Part shown: positions 54,145 to 60,897 of the stretch, in pieces
Position numbering within the stretch: position 1 is the stretch's first letter
Layout: every line of letters begins with the position of its first letter
Assembly (NCBI RefSeq): GCF_006152065.1
Contig: NZ_VDFW01000038.1
Location: 1-60,897 of the forward strand
From: Amycolatopsis alkalitolerans
GTDB lineage: Bacteria; Actinomycetota; Actinomycetes; Mycobacteriales; Pseudonocardiaceae
Direction of reading: 5' to 3'
DNA length: 60,897 nucleotides
Translations under genes and position numbers: made by a program
The notes under the pieces: model-generated
The model's database searches: none
Told to the model about the DNA's origin: nothing
What the model saw: the letters and a program-made list of their open reading frames with translations, nothing else

Positions 54145-54723
54145 TCAGACGTGCAGGGTGGGCCGGTAGATGAGCTCCTGGAGATGGCCGTCGAGCGTCC
54201 GGTGCTCGATCAGCTCGAGGTCGAAGTCGGCCGCGCCCTGGAAGATCGGGTCTCGTCCGGTCTGACCGGTGATCACGGGGAAGAGCGTCACCTGGACGCG
54301 GTCGACCAAGCCGGCGGCCATCAGCGCCCGGTTCATCGACAGGCTGCCGTGCGAGCGCAACGGCAGGCCGGACTCCTCCTTGAGCCGGGCGACGACGTCG
54401 ACGGCATCGCCGTTCGCGATGGTGCCGTCCGCCCAGTCGAGGGGTCCTTTCAGCGTGGTCGAGACCACCGTGGCCGGCAGGGTCGTCATCCGGGTGACCC
54501 ACGGGTCACGGACCTCGGACTCCGCGGTGCTGGAGGCCAGCATCTGCACGAACAGCCGGTACGTGTTGGCCCCGAAGACCATCCGCTGCTCCTCGTCGTA
54601 CAGGGCGAGGCGGTGGTCGAGCAACTCGGGGCCTTGCCTGCCCCAGTAGCCGGTCCAGTTGCCGCCGGCCGAGCCGAAGCCGTCGAGGCTGGAAAAGACG
54701 TCGAAGGTGTAGGTAGCGGTCAT
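54145..54723 (-). CDS. Dihydrofolate reductase-like (RibD C-terminal) protein
   Basis: A 192-aa protein of the DHFR/RibD_C fold: YTFDVFSSLDGFGSAGGNW, RMVFGANTYRLFVQML, RSHGSLSMNRALMAAGLVD and LFPVITGQTGRDPIF. The family binds NADPH and reduces pteridine-like or unknown substrates. It follows the glycosyltransferase gene on the same strand; no functional link is evident. Confidence 0.88.
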   Translation of the reverse strand: MTATYTFDVFSSLDGFGSAGGNWTGYWGRQGPELLDHRLALYDEEQRMVFGANTYRLFVQMLASSTAESEVRDPWVTRMTTLPATVVSTTLKGPLDWADGTIANGDAVDVVARLKEESGLPLRSHGSLSMNRALMAAGLVDRVQVTLFPVITGQTGRDPIFQGAADFDLELIEHRTLDGHLQELIYRPTLHV

Positions 54724-54807
54724 GGTCCTCTCCTTGCACGGTTGACCGGGTCTCGCAGATACAGACCGCCTGCCAGGACGAGACTCATCGCGCCAGTGGC
54801 CCTCACG

Positions 54808-56277
54808 CTAGGCGTAGCCGGCGGGCGCGGATACCTCCGCGGGCGCCCCTTCGCCGAGGAGCAGGCGTTCGAACAGCGCGATGTACTGCAGCAGCGACCG
54901 TGACCCCAGGTAACCGCCGCGGACACGGAGCCGGGCCAGCCCGCCCATCGCGGCCGCGGCACGGGGGTCGCCGGCCAGCCGGACGACCGCGTTCCCATAG
55001 GCGGCCAGGTCCCGCGGGCCGACCAGCCAGCCGGAGCGCCCGTCCTCGATCTGGTCCTGGATCCCGCCGATCCGGCTGGCCACCACCGGCCGGGACTTCC
55101 ACATCGCCTCGGCCACGGTGAGCCCGAAGCCCTCCGCGATCGACTTCTGCACCACCACGTGCGCCCGGCGCTGGAGGGCGTTCACGACCGCGGCGTTCTC
55201 TTCGAGATCGGTCATCGGCAACGTCACGAGATGGACGCGCTCGCGCGCCTCGTCCGAAAGCGCGCCGTAGTATTCACGCGCGGCCGCGAGGACGCTCCTG
55301 CCTTCGGGGTCGTCCGCGATCGCCTCGACGGACGGACCGGCGTAGACCAGATGTGCCTTCGAATTCGGGAGGACATGGCGTACGAAACCGTCGATCACGC
55401 CGAGTGGATCCTTCAACCCGTCCCAGCGGGAGACCTGCAGCACCATCACGTCGTCCGGGCGCAGGGGACGGCCTTGGTCTGCCTCGGCGGGGCGCTCGAC
55501 ACGCCCGGGCGAGGTGTCCAGACGTGCGAAGGACGCGTCGCCGTCGACCGCCGGGTCCGAGTCCTGCAGGCCCGCGGCGGAGAGGATCCCGGAGACCTGG
55601 GCCTGGGACAGCTCCTGGTTCTTCGCCGAGAACGCGTCGATCGACGGAGCGATGAGCACCGTCTTGGCGGGGTCGAGATCGCCCCACACGTATTGCCTGC
55701 GGGAGAACACGTAGGCGTCGGCCTGCCGCACGTAGTCGCGGAGGAACCCCCATGCCCGGCGGGTGAGCCCGTCCGGATCGTCGATGCCGACGTGGCAGCG
55801 CCAGACGACGGGGACGCCGAGCCGTTTGAGCACGGGGATCATGCCGACCGTCTGCGGGTCGTGCAGCAACACGACATCCCCGGGCACGATGCGGTTCGCC
55901 AGATCCTCCCCCGCGGCGCGGGTCACCGCCTCGTACACCGCCCGCGCTTCGCCGTCCAGCGGCCGGCCGTCCCCGGCCGCGCCATGCAGATGGTTGTGGA
56001 TCCGTTTGGTAACGGTGAAGAAGGCTTCGTCACCGCGGATGACCTCCCAGCGCGCGTCGATCCCGGCTCCTCGCCCGTAGGCGAGCAGTGACACGAGCAT
56101 CTCGGCCACGCCACCGCCGCGCGCGGTGGAGTTCACGTTCCACATCGCGTGGCCGCCGAGGAGATCCCGCCCGCGTGCGAACCGGTCCATGAGCCGGCGA
56201 TACGCCGGATCCCCGATCACGGGCGCGAACCGCTCCAGCGGCAGCGCCGCGATCGGGACCGGTGTCAGGGCTGACAT
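54808..56277 (-). CDS. GT4 glycosyltransferase, trehalose synthase (TreT)-like
   Basis: A 489-aa GT-B enzyme. The N-terminal half shows HAMWNVNSTARGGGVAEML and VLLHDPQTVGMIPVL, and WRCHVGIDDP as in trehalose glycosyltransferring synthases. The C-terminal half has LQVSRWDGLKDPLGVIDGF and the EX7E motif in KSIAEGFGLTVAEAMW. TreT joins NDP-glucose and glucose to trehalose. ATG 56277 (MSALTPVPI) is chosen because it gives the usual family N-terminus; an open frame runs 84 codons further upstream but lacks family features. Confidence 0.88.
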   Translation of the reverse strand: MSALTPVPIAALPLERFAPVIGDPAYRRLMDRFARGRDLLGGHAMWNVNSTARGGGVAEMLVSLLAYGRGAGIDARWEVIRGDEAFFTVTKRIHNHLHGAAGDGRPLDGEARAVYEAVTRAAGEDLANRIVPGDVVLLHDPQTVGMIPVLKRLGVPVVWRCHVGIDDPDGLTRRAWGFLRDYVRQADAYVFSRRQYVWGDLDPAKTVLIAPSIDAFSAKNQELSQAQVSGILSAAGLQDSDPAVDGDASFARLDTSPGRVERPAEADQGRPLRPDDVMVLQVSRWDGLKDPLGVIDGFVRHVLPNSKAHLVYAGPSVEAIADDPEGRSVLAAAREYYGALSDEARERVHLVTLPMTDLEENAAVVNALQRRAHVVVQKSIAEGFGLTVAEAMWKSRPVVASRIGGIQDQIEDGRSGWLVGPRDLAAYGNAVVRLAGDPRAAAAMGGLARLRVRGGYLGSRSLLQYIALFERLLLGEGAPAEVSAPAGYA

Positions 56278-56884
56278 AGCTAGACGGTAGAGGAATTCCG
56301 GCGACCTACGGAATACTCGAACGTCTCCGTACTGGGCTAGACCTGCTGCACGCCGTTCTTCTCCCGGCGCAGCTGGAAAAGATGCCGGTAAATCTCCTTC
56401 CGCGCCCGGTTCTGGTTGCCAGCGGCCGGTTTCGCGCGCTTCCCGCACCCGCTGGGCCCGTCGCAGCGCGAGGGCACCACAGATTTCCCGGGCGCAGCCG
56501 GGAAGGCCCGCCCATCCCAGCTGGTCCATACCACTGCGGCCACCGGACCACTGCCCGGTCGCGGTGCACCGGCAGCCGCCTTCGGTGCCGACCCCGCGAC
56601 GGCGATCAACCGACGACCCGGATCCAGCGAAGGCGTACTACACACAGTTGACCACGCGGTCGAAATGCCCTCTATCGGGTGATTGTCTCGCCCATGCGTA
56701 ACAGTCATACGGACATTTACGTACATGATTACGTGACACGTTGGTGACGGCTGCCGTGACGGGGGCGGCAGCACCGCCGGCGACCGTACCGGCCTAAACC
56801 CCGCTGGCGCGGGTCACCCTGGAGCCGGCCGCGCCGAACCGGACACGCGCCAGGAAAGCCGGAGTCCGCCGCTAAGCTTGCGCC
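56278..56884. other. 607-bp intergenic region without a recognised gene
   Basis: A minus-strand open frame (56337-56774, up to 145 codons) ends ARKEIYRHLFQLRREKNGV but matches no family I know. Its codon use is less biased than the neighbours. The part 56640-56740 is AT-richer and holds the direct repeat TTACGT at 56717 and 56729. It may be the promoter/regulatory region of the trehalose-type gene or the remains of a lost gene. Confidence 0.35.
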
Positions 56885-57283
56885 ATGGCTGACGGGGTGT
56901 GGACCGACGTGATCAACTACGTGCGCCTGCGGTACGAAGTGCTCGAAGAGCGCGACACCTGGCTGCGCTTCCGGCTCGGCACCGAGGGCGGGCGCACCCA
57001 GCAGGTCACGGTGCACCTGCTTCCCGGGCAGGACGGTACGCACTGGGCGGAGATCTCCTCGGCCGTCGGCCGGGCCGACAAGATCGACTTGCGCCGCCTG
57101 CTCGAGCTGGCCGGCACGGCCGAGGTCGGCGGCGCTGCCGTGGTCGACGGGGTGGCGCTGATCAAGCACACCGTGCCGCTCGGATCGCTGGACATCCGCG
57201 AGGAGTTCGCGCGCCCGCTGGAATCCCTCGTCGCACGGGCGGACGCGTTCGAACACCAGCTCGGCGGCGGCGACGAGTTCTAG
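56885..57283 (+). CDS. YbjN-like small protein
   Basis: A 132-aa acidic protein (TDVINYVRLRYEVLEERDTW, LRFRLGTEGGRTQQV, HWAEISSAVGRADKI, ALIKHTVPLGSLDI) that resembles the YbjN/type III-chaperone-like fold found widely in actinobacteria. No catalytic motif. Convergent with the GlxA-type regulator, overlapping by 4 bp. Confidence 0.65.
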   Translation: MADGVWTDVINYVRLRYEVLEERDTWLRFRLGTEGGRTQQVTVHLLPGQDGTHWAEISSAVGRADKIDLRRLLELAGTAEVGGAAVVDGVALIKHTVPLGSLDIREEFARPLESLVARADAFEHQLGGGDEF

Positions 57284-58251
57284 CGGAGGCCCGCCGGGGC
57301 GTGCACCGCGCGAAACCGTGACGGCGGGATACCGAACCGCGCCACGAAGGTCTGCCGCAGCGACTCGGCCGACGCGAAACCGCATCGCCGGGCGACCGCG
57401 CTCATCGGCTCCCGCGTCCCGGCCAGCAGCTGCGAAGCCGCTTCGAGGCGGGCGTCGCGTACGAGCTGCCACGGCGTGCGGCCGACGTGCTCGACGAACA
57501 GCCGGCTCAGGTGCCGTTCGCTGACGCTGACCAGCGCGGCCAGCCCGGCGGTGCTCAGCGCGGCGTCGAGATGGCTGACCACATGGTCGATCACCCGCCG
57601 CACCACCACATGCTCGGTTCGCGGGATCCTGGTGAACAGGCTCATCTGTGCCTGGTTTCCCGGCCGCTGCAGATAGGTGACCATGCCCACGGCGACCCGC
57701 CGGGCGATCTCCGCGCCGTGGTCCTCCTCGACGAACGCGAGCGTGAGGTCGACCGCCGCGGTGACCCCACCGGACGTGGCGACGGGGCCATCGCGGATGT
57801 AGATCGGCGCGGGATCGACCCGCACCTGCGGGTAGTGCTCGGCGAACTGGGCGGCCTCGAACCAGTGCGTCGTCGCGCGACGGCCGTCGAGCAGGCCCGC
57901 GGCGGCCAGCACCGTCGCCCCGGTACAGACCGACGCGATCCGCCGCGAAAGCCCGGCCAGCCGCCGGACCTGGCCGACCAGGCGCGGGTTCGCCGCGGCG
58001 GCCCGGTGGCCCTGCCCACCCGAGACGACCAGCGTGTCGATCCGGCCGCCGACCGCGTCGAGGCGGGACTGGCCGTGCAGCTCGAGTCCCGAGTCGCAGT
58101 GCACCGGCCGGCCGGCCGGGGTCGCGAACAGCACCTCGTAGGCCGGATCGGCGCCCATCCGGTTGGCGTAGTCGAATCCCGTCGTCACGCACGCCACGTC
58201 GACCAGCTCGATCCCGTCGAACCCGACAACGACGACAGTCCGCCCGGCCAC
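57280..58251 (-). CDS. GlxA-type AraC-family regulator (DJ-1/PfpI + HTH)
   Basis: A 323-aa regulator. Residues 1-185 form a DJ-1/PfpI-like domain with the nucleophile-elbow cysteine kept (RIASVCTGATVLAAAG). Residues ~210-320 form the AraC double HTH (LAALVSVSERHLSRLFVEHV, PMSAVARRCGFASAESLRQT). Proteins of this type often control arginine, choline or glycine-betaine metabolism or aldehyde responses. The start is GTG 58251. The membrane protein at 58365 is divergent from it and may be its target. Confidence 0.88.
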   Translation of the reverse strand: MAGRTVVVVGFDGIELVDVACVTTGFDYANRMGADPAYEVLFATPAGRPVHCDSGLELHGQSRLDAVGGRIDTLVVSGGQGHRAAAANPRLVGQVRRLAGLSRRIASVCTGATVLAAAGLLDGRRATTHWFEAAQFAEHYPQVRVDPAPIYIRDGPVATSGGVTAAVDLTLAFVEEDHGAEIARRVAVGMVTYLQRPGNQAQMSLFTRIPRTEHVVVRRVIDHVVSHLDAALSTAGLAALVSVSERHLSRLFVEHVGRTPWQLVRDARLEAASQLLAGTREPMSAVARRCGFASAESLRQTFVARFGIPPSRFRAVHAPAGLR

Positions 58252-58364
58252 ACACCTACCGTACGGGCGGGTTCACCGTGTCCGGTAGACAGAAATCCCA
58301 GGGAACCGGACGTCCGGGAGCCTGGGGCCGCACCGGCGATCCCGCCCGTCGCGATGCTGAGCGC

Positions 58365-59327
58365 ATGACCGATGTCCGTCCGCCGGCCTGGCACCGCCCG
58401 CTGATCCTGGTCGCCGCGGCGACCGCGCCGTTCATCCTCGTCGCGCTCGCCGGGGTGGCGCTCGACGACCGCATCCTCGGTGGGGCCCCGATCTGGCTCA
58501 AGCCCTTCAAGTTCGCCGTGTCGATCGTGATCTACGCGCTGACCCTGGCGTGGCTGACGACCTACCTGCCGCGCACCCGTCTCGTGCGGTCGTCAGCGAC
58601 GATCATCGCGACGATGCTCGCGATCGAGTACGTGGTCATCGTCGGCCAGGTGATCCGCGGCCGGTTCAGCCATTTCAACGTCGCCACCCCGCTCGACGCC
58701 ACGTTGTGGGGGATCATGGGCACCTCGATCACGGTCCTGTGGGTGGCGAACCTGGTGCGTGCGGTGTTCGTGCTGCGGCGCCGGATCGGTGATCCCGCGG
58801 TGACGTGGGCGGTCCGCGCGGGCACCGTCATCGCGCTGTTCGGCATGGCGATCGCGTTCATGATGACCAGACCGACCGGGGCGCAGCGGGAATCGCTGCG
58901 TGAAGGCACTTTCGGCGGGCTCATCGGCGGGCATACGGTGGAAGTGGCCGACGGCGGGCCGATCAATGCGGTCACCGGGTGGAGCACCGTCGGCGGTGAC
59001 CTGAGGATCCCCCATTTCGTCGGCATTCACGCCCTGCAGGTGGTGCCGCTGCTGGCACTGGCGCTGGCGTTGCTCGCGCGGCGGATTCCCTTGCTGCGCG
59101 ATGGATCCGCCCGCGTCCGGCTGGTGTTCGTCGCCGCGGCGGGCTACGCCGGGCTCACCGGGCTGGCGTTGTGGCAGGCGCTGCGTGGCCAGCCGCTGAT
59201 CCATCCGGACCGGCTCACCGCGGTGGTCTTCTTCACGGTGGTGGCCGCCGTGCTGGTGGCCGCCGTCGCGGTGGTCACCCGTCCGGCCCGCGCGCCCGTT
59301 GAGCACGTCCTCCCTGGCGGGCGCTAA
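58365..59327 (+). CDS. Polytopic membrane protein, unknown function
   Basis: A 320-aa protein with 7-8 membrane segments (LILVAAATAPFILVALAGVA, FAVSIVIYALTLAWLTTYL, ATIIATMLAIEYVVIVGQVI, LWGIMGTSITVLWVANLVR). Conserved-looking polar motifs are IWLKPFKF and IPHFVGIHALQVVPL. Similar proteins are common in actinomycetes, unannotated. ATG 58365 (MTDVRPPAW) is preferred over a GTG 29 codons earlier, which encodes a polar tail. Confidence 0.8.
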   Translation: MTDVRPPAWHRPLILVAAATAPFILVALAGVALDDRILGGAPIWLKPFKFAVSIVIYALTLAWLTTYLPRTRLVRSSATIIATMLAIEYVVIVGQVIRGRFSHFNVATPLDATLWGIMGTSITVLWVANLVRAVFVLRRRIGDPAVTWAVRAGTVIALFGMAIAFMMTRPTGAQRESLREGTFGGLIGGHTVEVADGGPINAVTGWSTVGGDLRIPHFVGIHALQVVPLLALALALLARRIPLLRDGSARVRLVFVAAAGYAGLTGLALWQALRGQPLIHPDRLTAVVFFTVVAAVLVAAVAVVTRPARAPVEHVLPGGR

Positions 59328-59908
59328 ACCGCGGAGACTTCGAGGCGTTGAAACAGCGCCACGGGGAACGAGCCGGCACGCACGATCGTCCGCGTCAGGC
59401 GGCGCCCGTCCCTGGCCGAGGCCGCACGGACCTTTCCACCGGGGACCCAGCGGATGTCGTAGATCCACATCTGCCCCTCCGGTCGCAGCGCCCGGTCCAG
59501 GGACGACACGACGGCGGGCACGTCGGCCCAGTGGTGCATGCTCGCCGTCGAGACGATCAGATCGACCGAACCGGCGGGCAACGGCAGGTCGGCGAGGTCG
59601 GCCACGGTGAACTCGACCCGGTCCGCGATCCCTTCCCGCTCGGCGCGCCCGGTCGCAACGTCGATCATGCCCCGCTCCAGATCCACCCCGCGCACGCGCA
59701 GATCGGGCCGCCGGTTCGCGATCTGCGCGGCGAGCAACCCCGTGCCGCAGCCCGCGTCGAGCACGAGTCCGCCCCGCGGGGCGGCGGCGGTCACGTCGTC
59801 GGCGACGCGCCGGTGCAGACCACGGAAGGCCTTCCCGGCGCGCCGGTCGTAGGAGTGCCCGTCCGCGAACATATGCCGCTGACCGAACCGGTGCAGTGTC
59901 TTGTGCAT
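59324..59908 (-). CDS. SAM-dependent methyltransferase (UbiE/type 11-like)
   Basis: A 194-aa methyltransferase. Motif I is LVLDAGCGTGLLAAQIA, strand 2 ends VRGVDLERGMID, post-motif segments are FTVADLADLPLPAGSVDLI and RALRPEGQMWIYD. ATG 59908 (MHKTLHRFGQR) follows TTAGGAGCGGTC. It is divergent from the MarR gene at 59990, with two palindromes in the gap, so it is a likely MarR target. Confidence 0.88.
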   Translation of the reverse strand: MHKTLHRFGQRHMFADGHSYDRRAGKAFRGLHRRVADDVTAAAPRGGLVLDAGCGTGLLAAQIANRRPDLRVRGVDLERGMIDVATGRAEREGIADRVEFTVADLADLPLPAGSVDLIVSTASMHHWADVPAVVSSLDRALRPEGQMWIYDIRWVPGGKVRAASARDGRRLTRTIVRAGSFPVALFQRLEVSAV

Positions 59909-59924
59909 GACCGCTCCTAAGATG

Positions 59925-59980
59925 GTTGACACTGGCAACTGTGACCGATGCTACCGTCAACGGTTGCGTCTATCAACCGT
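59925..59980. promoter_or_regulatory. Two MarR operator candidates in a divergent promoter
   Basis: GTTG-ACACTGG-CAAC (59925-59939) and ACGGTTG-CGTCTAT-CAACCGT (59960-59980, perfect 7-bp arms) lie between the divergent methyltransferase and MarR genes. They share the GTTG/CAAC arms. Confidence 0.55.
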
Positions 59981-59989
59981 GGAGGCGTG

Positions 59990-60445
59990 GTGACGGAGAC
60001 CGAACCGCTGGAGAGCCTGCTGACCCGGGTCATGCGCCTGGTCGCGACCCAGGGTGAGCAGCCGGCGAACGAGGGCGGGACCACGCTGACCACGACCGAG
60101 GGCGTCGTGCTGATCGAACTGCTCGGCGCCGGCGAGGTCACGCAGCAGCAGCTCAGCGGGCAGTTGCGCCTGGACAAGAGCCGGGTCAGCCGCCTGTGCT
60201 CGGCGCTCGAGCGCAAGCATCTCGTCACCCGCCACCGCGACGAGCACAACCGGCGCCACCTCCTGGTGCGGATCACCCGGCACGGGACCGCCGCGGCGAC
60301 CCGGCTGCGCCGGACCTGGCAGGAGCGGCACGAGCGGATGCTCGGCGCGATGACCGCCGAGGAACGGCACGCCCTCCTGCTCGGGCTGCGCGCGCTGCAC
60401 CGCGAACTCGACGCGGTCCACGGCCCGGATGACCGGTTTGCCTGA
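59990..60445 (+). CDS. MarR-family transcriptional regulator
   Basis: A 151-aa winged-helix regulator: LTTTEGVVLIELLGAGEVTQ, QQLSGQLRLDKSRVSRLCSA, LERKHLVTRHRDEHNRRH. The start is one of two adjacent GTG codons (59987 or 59990) after GTGGAGG; 59990 has the better spacing. Divergent from the methyltransferase, with operator-like palindromes between them. Confidence 0.88.
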   Translation: MTETEPLESLLTRVMRLVATQGEQPANEGGTTLTTTEGVVLIELLGAGEVTQQQLSGQLRLDKSRVSRLCSALERKHLVTRHRDEHNRRHLLVRITRHGTAAATRLRRTWQERHERMLGAMTAEERHALLLGLRALHRELDAVHGPDDRFA

Positions 60446-60585
60446 TCCGGCCCGCCCTGTTCGTGACCGAATGTGCCGCCTGGGGCCTTCGGCTGGTGAT
60501 CCGGGACTGATCCGGCAGGCTCGATCCGCCATCCCGGTACACTTCCGTCGTTGATCGTCCGCACACGACCACGGGAGGTGGCGCG

Positions 60586-60897
60586 ATGGGCCAGCCGAGG
60601 TCCCGCTACGCGTTGTCGCGGATCGATCCGTTCAGCCTGTGCGCGATCATTCCGGCGCTGGCCCTGGCTGGCCTGTGCGGAGTGAGCGGCTTCATGCCGG
60701 GCGCGATCGCGATGGCCGTGCTGGCGCTCGCGATCATCGGCCTCGAAGTGTGGGTTCACCGCCGTGACCCGGCCGCGCCGCCGCCCCGGCAGGCGCCCGC
60801 CGCCCGCCGGGGCGAAGCGACCCGCGCCCAGCAGCCCACGCGGGCCCAGCAACCGGCCCGGCCGGCGCAGCCGACCCGCGCCCAGCAGCCGGTGCCT
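60586..60897 (+). CDS. Membrane protein with Ala/Pro/Gln-repeat tail (partial, runs off the window)
   Basis: ATG 60586 after CGGGAGGTGG opens a frame without a stop to the window end (104 codons). Two helices (SLCAIIPALALAGLCGVSGF and GAIAMAVLALAIIGLEVWV) are followed by a polar tail with TRAQQP repeated. The layout is like small actinobacterial DUF4190-type membrane proteins with long disordered tails. C-terminus not seen. Confidence 0.65.
   Translation, partial: MGQPRSRYALSRIDPFSLCAIIPALALAGLCGVSGFMPGAIAMAVLALAIIGLEVWVHRRDPAAPPPRQAPAARRGEATRAQQPTRAQQPARPAQPTRAQQPVP

Noticed and set aside
56337..56774. Possible WhiB-like or other small regulator on the minus strand
   Set aside because: The cysteines do not fit the WhiB pattern and no family signature is present; left as an unassigned region.

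Overview
The window is 60.9 kb of very GC-rich DNA with strong third-position GC bias, frequent GTG/TTG starts and many ATGA/GTGA start-stop overlaps. Mycothiol-type, ANTAR, MalT-like LuxR, Tat-signal and PAP2/LPG-flippase proteins all point to an actinomycete. The style fits the Pseudonocardiaceae (Amycolatopsis-like), but I cannot prove the genus from sequence alone. I see no rRNA, tRNA, CRISPR array, transposase or phage gene.

Layout. 0-6 kb: MDMPI-like protein, APC permease, small winged-helix protein, an SDR relic, and a DHA2 efflux pump divergent from its MarR regulator with a clear operator. 6-14 kb: an exported 5'-nucleotidase-like metallophosphatase followed by a perfect hairpin terminator, a PAP2/kinase-like/flippase fusion, two small proteins and a MalT-type LuxR regulator. 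14.5-22.7 kb: a compact operon with a NeuD-like acetyltransferase, a Wzz/BY-kinase-like protein, a low-molecular-weight phosphatase, a DegT-type aminotransferase, a GAF-ANTAR protein, a sigma-70-like protein and a small secreted protein, facing a PAS/histidine-kinase gene. Several of these 'enzymes' have lost their defining catalytic residue: phosphatase Cys to Ser, aminotransferase Lys to Gln, kinase His to Arg, and Walker A' Asp to Glu. This makes it look like a pseudoenzyme signalling or surface-polysaccharide cassette.

22.8-50.1 kb: a sulfated-glycan utilisation locus. It holds six type I sulfatases with intact CxPxR motifs, the formylglycine-generating enzyme that matures them, a GH3 beta-glycosidase, a complete family-5 ABC importer, a sugar-porter MFS, a TetR and two ROK regulators. 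A second operon adds a YdjC-type deacetylase, a GPH-family sugar symporter, a GH4-type glycosidase and a BadF-type sugar kinase fused in frame to a PadR DNA-binding domain. None of the sulfatases or glycosidases has a signal peptide, so I infer that sulfated oligosaccharides or glycosides are imported and desulfated in the cytoplasm. Glucosamine-type substrates are suggested by the heparan-N-sulfatase-like and GlcNAc-6-sulfatase-like sulfatases, the deacetylase and the GlcNAc-kinase-like protein.

50-61 kb: a Tat-exported phosphoesterase/PQQ-propeller fusion, an 88-bp inverted-repeat element, a 32-aa leader ORF coupled to a LysE exporter, two methyltransferases, a DHFR-like protein, a trehalose-synthase-type glycosyltransferase, a YbjN-like protein, a GlxA-type AraC regulator, a membrane protein, a MarR regulator, and a membrane protein cut off by the window end. 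The strongest leads are the pseudoenzyme cassette, the BadF-PadR fusion and the sulfatase locus.
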